Shown here piece after piece: positions 8,301-12,241 of a DNA stretch of 12,241 nucleotides. The notes beneath the pieces were generated by a model, which made no database searches, was not told the origin of the DNA, and saw only the letters and a list, made by a program, of their open reading frames with translations. A program made the position numbers and the translations under genes. Positions within the stretch are counted from its first letter, which is position 1; each line of letters opens with the position of its first letter. Origin of the DNA: Chloroflexi bacterium RBG_16_64_43 (GTDB lineage: Bacteria > Chloroflexota > Anaerolineae > Anaerolineales > RBG-16-64-43); NCBI GenBank assembly GCA_001796965.1, contig MGOA01000112.1, forward strand, positions 1 to 12,241, read 5' to 3'.

Positions 8301-10282
8301 TTGACCCGTGGTTCGCCGGCGGGTACCTCAACTACTACTACTATGGGTTCGTCGTTGTGGCAATCCCGATCAAGCTTCTGGGGATCGTGCCGTCGTTCGC
8401 ATACAACCTGACTCTGCCAACGTTGTTCGCGTTGTTGGGCAGCGCGGGATTCGGCCTGGCATGGTCACTGGGGACCCACATGCGGCGCGAGGGCCGACCG
8501 GGCCTCTCCCCGTGGATCGCGGGTGCGGCAACCGCGGTCGGGCTGGTGCTGCTCGGCAACCTGGGCGAAGTGCGCCTGTTGTGGCGGGGCATGCTCAGTG
8601 CGAGCACGATCGGCATTCCGCGCAACATGCTGTTCGGTCTGACCAATGTGATCCACGGGCTGTGGGGTGGCTGGCGGGTGCTGATCGGGCAAGCGTCGCT
8701 GCCGTACAGCACCGGCGACTGGTACTGGCTGCCGTCACGGGCCATTCCGGTGGCCTTGGATGCGGCGGGCATCCCTCTGGAGGCGGAGCCGATCACTGAG
8801 TTCCCCTTCTTCACGTTCCTCTATGGCGATCTCCATGCGCACATGATCGCCATGCCGATCACTCTCCTTGTTTTAGGCGCAGCCCTGGCCCTCGTCTTAC
8901 GCCCCCGCACGGCGGAGAAGTGGCGCGAATTCCTGCCGGTGATGTTCGTGGGTGTGCTCGCCGCCGGTGCATTGCGCCCGACCAACACTTGGGATTTTCC
9001 AGTTCAGCTTGGGTTGATCATGCTGGCCGTGGGGTACGGCAACTGGCAATCGTGGCAGGAATCCAAAGCCTCGGGAGACGGTGCGCAAGTTGTGATCCGC
9101 GGTCTGGCGCAGACGACTCTGACTGTGGTCCTGGCGTTTGTTCTTTATCAGCCCTACTCCCAGTGGAACGTGCAAAGCTACACGGCGGTGGAGGTATGGC
9201 ACGGCTCCCAGACGCCTCTCGACTCCTATCTAATCGTTCATGGCCTCTTCTTGTTTGTGCTCGTGTCGTTCATGATCTGGCAGACTCGGGAGTGGATGGC
9301 TCGCACCCCGCTCTCGCGGTTCGGCGGCGCGCATCCCGGCGCCACACTGATCGGGTTGCTAGTCATCGGCGTGCTGGCGACCGCCGCCGTCACACTGCTC
9401 TACCTCTCCGGGTATCAAGCGCTCAGCCTGGCGCTCCCGCTCCTGGTCTGGGCAGGATTGTTGGCCCTGCGCAGGGAACAGAACGCGGCCACGCGCGCGA
9501 TTCTGGTTCTCGCATCGGTCGGCCTCGCTTTGACTGCTTTGGTCGAGGTGATTGTGCTGAAGGGCGACGTCAGCCGGATGAACACAGTGTTCAAGTTCTA
9601 CCTGCAAGTGTGGCTGCTCTTGGGTGTGGCCGCAGGGCCCGCGTTAGCCTACGGCATGGATGCGCTCAAACGAGAGGGCCGTCGGTTGCGCGGGTTGTGG
9701 CAGGCGGCCCTCGTGCTTCTGGTGTTGGGGGCCGGGTATTACACCTACAAAGCCGGCCTTTCGAAGATTCAAGACCGGATGGCACTTGGGGCCCCGCGCA
9801 CCTTGGACGGTATGACCTTTATGGCCTATGCCGGCTACGCGGACCGCGGCAAGGACTTCTCGCTGCGCGAGGACTATGACGCGATCCGCTGGATGCAGGA
9901 AAACGTTGACGGTTCGCCGGTGATCGTTGAAGCCAACACCGTCGAGTATCACTGGGGCTCGCGCTTCACGATATACACGGGTCTACCGGGCGTGGTCGGA
10001 TGGAATTGGCACCAGCGACAACAACGCGGAATCGTCTCGACGCTCTGGGTCGAGGATCGAGTGCGCGAGATCGGCGACTTCTACGCTACGCCGGACGAGG
10101 CACAAGCCGCGAGCTTCCTCGCCCGATATGAGGTCGCTTACATCGTCGTCGGTCAGCTTGAGCGCGCTTACTACCCCGAAGAAGGGCTGGCCAAGTTCGA
10201 ACGGATGACTCAGAATGGCTTGTTGCGCCGCGTGTATTCTGCCGGCGAGACCGTTATCTATGAAGTGGCCCATGCGTCGTAA
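5306..10282 (+). CDS. giant fusion: GT39-type domain, extracytoplasmic domain, DUF2298 (Chlor_Arch_YYY) domain
   Basis: About 1658 residues. Residues 1-44 are a cytoplasmic Pro-rich lead. The first membrane segment (45-62) is followed by LHPDEYG with Asp76-Glu77, the classic GT39 extracytoplasmic catalytic acid motif. Roughly ten more hydrophobic segments run to about 490, with a loop GPPGEQWTNRP at 346-356. Residues 498-845 are largely non-membrane, with a beta-rich stretch near 542-640. From about 850 to the end is a DUF2298 domain (TIGR03662 'YYY' class, function unknown): GEKPMD (978-983), the namesake YYYYG (1010-1014), GDLHAH (1174-1179), NTWDFP (1227-1232), RMNTVFKFY (1424-1432), and a soluble tail with GWNWHQRQQRG near 1565-1575. 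The role is inferred as lipid-linked sugar transfer outside the membrane; only the GT39 half supports this directly. The start at 5306 has no good Shine-Dalgarno; 5174 is the alternative. It probably belongs to the same operon as the upstream GT39-like gene. Confidence 0.85.
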   Translation: MTIPTQFEPEGRTPILPPPGDAQAEATHLVGAGELHGRGRRWGAAFETLLLGLILIGVAFRFSWSNWNQDADLHPDEYGLTSTLSSLSMPASFSEYINTRLSPLSPYQKYDVQGNPTQLGPDNRMRWGQWPIILVRVTAEWSGNSGYRDLRLWGRSLSALADTLGLLFIFLIGARLYGRRVGLLAAALSALAVMQIQQSHFMTSDNFALLFSTAAMYFAVRAAEPMARRTFVAWDWVWYALFGIAFGMAVASRINLALLALEVVVAGVVALTREGRMRTLRLTEAAGLLARLMLAGALSLIVFRLTQPMSFRATSGDTTLLTLHFNSDWTDSMAVASNESRGIGGGPPGEQWTNRPAVVFPWVNMVLWGLGLPLGLAAWTGLALAFWRTLRYREWAAHILPLTWAGGYFLFMSTRFVKSIRYFLPIYPFMALFAAWLLMWLWRRSRNAGEGPAWNPMPRAKLAQIGAAAVITVVIGGTLAWAWSFTGIYRADNTRIQASHWIYQNIPGPVNLVLSSSQGDHNEPLALPFGSVDGSLAPNVIQFMPRVTGQTKSILMPHVRADSAGAGATTVEIVLSASPDGSAPLATAHLPVPAVAGDARGQSVEVSFGPAIVNADTTYYLVLSTTPGRVVTVSGAAVANEGWDEGLPLRIEGRDAFGGLYAGLMVENRWPDDAHKLDMFLQVLNQADYLFLPSQRGVWTPTRLPRSYPLTVEYYRALFDGRLGFELAAEFSSPLRLGPLYVSDVAGSAAWGHAPTLPVDNDNLLAAEEAFSVYDHAPVWIFRKRPDFSIRQVREVLEAVDLTMVVQADPRNPGQADTQLLLPPERLAEQRSGGTWSDMFSRESLLNRFPLLGVTAWWAWVVITGWAFLPLASIALRGLPDMGYSLAKIGGWLLVTWMAWMLASLRVPFVRVTLAGLWLGLVAAGLALVLLQRRKWMSALRDHWRTWLVMEGVFLALFLFDLLLRLGNGDLWHPAFGGEKPMDFSYLNAVIRSTSFPPFDPWFAGGYLNYYYYGFVVVAIPIKLLGIVPSFAYNLTLPTLFALLGSAGFGLAWSLGTHMRREGRPGLSPWIAGAATAVGLVLLGNLGEVRLLWRGMLSASTIGIPRNMLFGLTNVIHGLWGGWRVLIGQASLPYSTGDWYWLPSRAIPVALDAAGIPLEAEPITEFPFFTFLYGDLHAHMIAMPITLLVLGAALALVLRPRTAEKWREFLPVMFVGVLAAGALRPTNTWDFPVQLGLIMLAVGYGNWQSWQESKASGDGAQVVIRGLAQTTLTVVLAFVLYQPYSQWNVQSYTAVEVWHGSQTPLDSYLIVHGLFLFVLVSFMIWQTREWMARTPLSRFGGAHPGATLIGLLVIGVLATAAVTLLYLSGYQALSLALPLLVWAGLLALRREQNAATRAILVLASVGLALTALVEVIVLKGDVSRMNTVFKFYLQVWLLLGVAAGPALAYGMDALKREGRRLRGLWQAALVLLVLGAGYYTYKAGLSKIQDRMALGAPRTLDGMTFMAYAGYADRGKDFSLREDYDAIRWMQENVDGSPVIVEANTVEYHWGSRFTIYTGLPGVVGWNWHQRQQRGIVSTLWVEDRVREIGDFYATPDEAQAASFLARYEVAYIVVGQLERAYYPEEGLAKFERMTQNGLLRRVYSAGETVIYEVAHAS

Positions 10283-10318
10283 GTTGAAACCTGGGCGCCG
10301 ACCCGAAGGGATTGCCGC
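10283..10318 (+). other. short in-frame spacer between the two DUF2298 genes
   Basis: The 36 bases between TAA (10280-10282) and the GTG at 10319 contain no stop in the shared frame, and 36 is a multiple of three. Only the single TAA separates the two coding regions. The spacer holds the GAAGGG ribosome site and no terminator, so the two genes are probably co-transcribed. Confidence 0.6.
10305..10310 (+). promoter_or_regulatory. probable ribosome binding site for the second DUF2298 gene
   Basis: GAAGGG lies 8 bases before the GTG at 10319. It is an imperfect but well-spaced Shine-Dalgarno. It argues that the downstream protein starts independently rather than being a read-through product. 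Confidence 0.5.
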
Positions 10319-12241
10319 GTGAGTGCGCTGATCGCGGGAGCCAGTATTCTGCGCTGGTGGATCGCGCTGTTCCTGATCCAGGCCGCGGCTTGGCCGCTCG
10401 TCCACGGTGTGTTCCGCCGGTCGCCCGACCGCGGGCTGGCATTCGCCCGGCCGGTTGGCTTGCTGCTGGTGGGTTTCGTGTTCTGGATTGGCGCGGTGCT
10501 CGGCGCGTGGACGAATTCTCCGAGTTCGGCCTGGCTGGCCTTGCTCATCGTTCTCGCCGTGGGACTGTGGTGGGCACGGAGCGACGGACGCAATCCGTGG
10601 GCCGAGCTTCGCCGGCTGCGCGGCCCGCTGCTCGGGCAAGAGGTTCTTTTCCTGATTGCGTTCACAGGGTGGGCGATTGTCCGCATGCACAACCCGGAGG
10701 CAACCGGCACCGAAAAGCCGATGGAGTTGGCCTTCATCAATGCGGTGCTCAAGTCCTCCAGCTTCCCGCCGAATGATCCGTGGCTTTCGGGTTATGCCAT
10801 CTCGTACTACCACTTCGGCTACATCCTGGTGGGGATGCTTGCCAAACTGGCGGCGGTTGCGGGTGGCATTGCTTTCAATCTGGCCGTCGCCTCCTGGTTC
10901 GGGATGGCGGCGCAAGCGAGTGCTGGGCTATTGCGCAATTTGCTTTCGTTGCGCGGCGGGAACTCCCGCGAGCGAGTTGGTTTTCGCTCCACTTCGCTCC
11001 TCGCGCCGCTTACGCTATTGCTTGTGGGAAACCTGGCCGGCGCGCTGGAGGTGGTGCGGGCTCTTGGAGTGGGGTGGGGGACGGGTGCGTTCTGGCGTTG
11101 GCTTGGTATTCTCGAACTGGCCGACGCGCCCAGTGGGCCGGCCTCCATCGACCCGCTTCAGTTTCGCTTCTGGTGGTGGTGGCGCGCCTCGCGAGTGATA
11201 AACGACTTGGACCTCGGCGGGCGAAGTATCGGCCTGCAGCCTATTGATGAATTCCCGGCCTTCTCCTTCGTTCTGGGCGATCTTCACCCGCACATACTGG
11301 CGCTGCCCTTCGGGCTGGCTGTGATCGGGTTGGCGCTCGAACTCATGCTCAGTGTGATCCATGCGCGCCGCAACGACGCGGGCGCTGGCGCCGAGTGGGC
11401 GATGCCTTGGCCGTTGATCGTGATCGCGGGAGTGCTCATCGGCGGGTTGGCCTTCCTCAATACGTGGGACTTTCCCATTTATCTGGCTGTCTGCCTGGGC
11501 GCCACTTGGCTGGGGTGGCGGCGCGCTGCAAGTCGTGCCGATCTCAAAGCTCTGGGGTTGCGCTGGGGCGCGCTCATCGGAGTGGGGTTGGCGGCCTACA
11601 GTCCGTTCTACATCGGTTTCGCCTCCCAGGCCGGAGGCATCCTACCGAATCTGATTTTCGTCACCAAAGCCCAGCAGTTCTTGGTCATGTTTGCGCCGCT
11701 ATTAGTTCCGCTGGCAGGGTGGCTGGTGGTCGCGGTGCTTGCGGGCGAGGTTGTTCCGGACTGGCGGCGAGGGGCGATCGTCGGGGTAGGCGCCGTGCTG
11801 GGTCTCTTTAGCATCTCATTCCTCATCGGAGGGCTGCTGTTGAGCGCCCCCGAGGTCCAGGTCCTCGCGACAGAGTACATACAGCCCTACTCGATTCGCG
11901 AGGCAATCGGCGTTGTTTTGCGCCGGCGTCTCCTGCAGCCAGGGACGGCGCTTCTCCTTGGCGGACTCATCGCCGTGATCGCGGCGTTACTCCTTCGCCG
12001 GCCCTCCACTTCCAAAGAAGAAGCCTCGGGCAACACGCTGGACGAGGCCTTCGTCCCCAAAGAATTCGTTCTCCTCCTTGGCGGAGCCGGGGCGCTGCTG
12101 GTTCTCATCCCCGAGTTCCTTTACCTGCGCGATCAGTTCGGCGTGCGCATGAATACCATCTTCAAGTTCTACTTCCAGAGCTGGACGTTCTGGTCTGTGG
12201 CCGGCACCTACGCGATGGTTCATCTTTGGCGAGCCACCCGG
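10319..12241 (+). CDS. DUF2298 (Chlor_Arch_YYY) membrane protein, C-terminus cut by the window
   Basis: This frame stays open from GTG 10319 to the last base, giving 641 residues with no stop; the 3' end is outside. The protein is strongly hydrophobic, with segments near 11-30, 46-64, 71-86, 108-121, 165-180, 228-242, 328-345, 364-380, 388-400, 414-430, 455-475, 484-508, 543-559, 583-600 and 619-635. It matches the DUF2298 half of the giant upstream protein in collinear order: TEKPME (131-136), YYHFG (163-167), VGNLAG (236-241), a WWWW run (285-288), DEFPAFSF (310-317), GDLHPH (320-325), NTWDFP (381-386) and RMNTIFKFYFQ (610-620). It has no GT39-like front part. The start fits because it begins just ahead of the first membrane helix, where homology with the upstream protein also begins; GAAGGG lies 8 bases before it. 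Function unknown; probably a surface glycan or lipid-linked sugar role by association. Its C-terminal soluble domain, and any TPR repeats as in some family members, would lie beyond the edge. Confidence 0.85.
   Translation, partial: MSALIAGASILRWWIALFLIQAAAWPLVHGVFRRSPDRGLAFARPVGLLLVGFVFWIGAVLGAWTNSPSSAWLALLIVLAVGLWWARSDGRNPWAELRRLRGPLLGQEVLFLIAFTGWAIVRMHNPEATGTEKPMELAFINAVLKSSSFPPNDPWLSGYAISYYHFGYILVGMLAKLAAVAGGIAFNLAVASWFGMAAQASAGLLRNLLSLRGGNSRERVGFRSTSLLAPLTLLLVGNLAGALEVVRALGVGWGTGAFWRWLGILELADAPSGPASIDPLQFRFWWWWRASRVINDLDLGGRSIGLQPIDEFPAFSFVLGDLHPHILALPFGLAVIGLALELMLSVIHARRNDAGAGAEWAMPWPLIVIAGVLIGGLAFLNTWDFPIYLAVCLGATWLGWRRAASRADLKALGLRWGALIGVGLAAYSPFYIGFASQAGGILPNLIFVTKAQQFLVMFAPLLVPLAGWLVVAVLAGEVVPDWRRGAIVGVGAVLGLFSISFLIGGLLLSAPEVQVLATEYIQPYSIREAIGVVLRRRLLQPGTALLLGGLIAVIAALLLRRPSTSKEEASGNTLDEAFVPKEFVLLLGGAGALLVLIPEFLYLRDQFGVRMNTIFKFYFQSWTFWSVAGTYAMVHLWRATR

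Noticed and set aside
10656..11811. Several + strand frames of 80-180 codons within the last gene
   Set aside because: They are other-frame shadows of the open frame from GTG 10319 to the window end, which carries all the DUF2298 motifs.

Overview
The window is GC-rich and every supported gene lies on the + strand, tightly packed. It looks like part of one cell-envelope glycan operon. The best clue to the organism is the pair of DUF2298 / 'Chlor_Arch_YYY' membrane proteins. From memory of the family, these occur mainly in Chloroflexota and some Archaea. Together with the bacterial GT4, GT39 and methyltransferase neighbours, this points to a Chloroflexota (Anaerolineae-like) bacterium. That placement is an inference; there is no rRNA or housekeeping marker in the window.

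Layout. Bases 1-104 are the tail of an unidentified upstream gene. Then come a GT4 glycosyltransferase (130-1305), two adjacent and different class I SAM methyltransferases (1307-2098 and 2095-2835), and a GT39-like polytopic glycosyltransferase with a long membrane N-terminal extension (2832-5165). After a 140-base gap follows a giant membrane protein of about 1658 residues (5306-10282). It joins a GT39-type N-terminal half, a large extracytoplasmic segment and a complete DUF2298 half. A second DUF2298 protein (10319 onward) runs off the right edge with 641 residues visible. It lies in the same reading frame as the giant gene, separated from it by one TAA stop and 36 bases.

How the genes may work together. 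The GT4 enzyme would add sugars from nucleotide donors at the cytoplasmic face, and the two methyltransferases could methylate the glycan or its lipid carrier. The GT39-type proteins would transfer sugars from polyprenyl-phosphate donors outside the membrane. The DUF2298 proteins have no established function known to me. Their fusion to a GT39 module and their shared acidic and histidine motifs suggest a lipid-linked sugar transferase or a partner of one. The 4-base ATGA overlaps (2095-2098 and 2832-2835) and the 1-base gap at 1306 support co-translation of the first four complete genes.

I saw no tRNA, rRNA, CRISPR array, insertion sequence, convincing promoter or convincing terminator. The most unusual content is the GT39-ectodomain-DUF2298 fusion followed in frame by a second DUF2298 protein.
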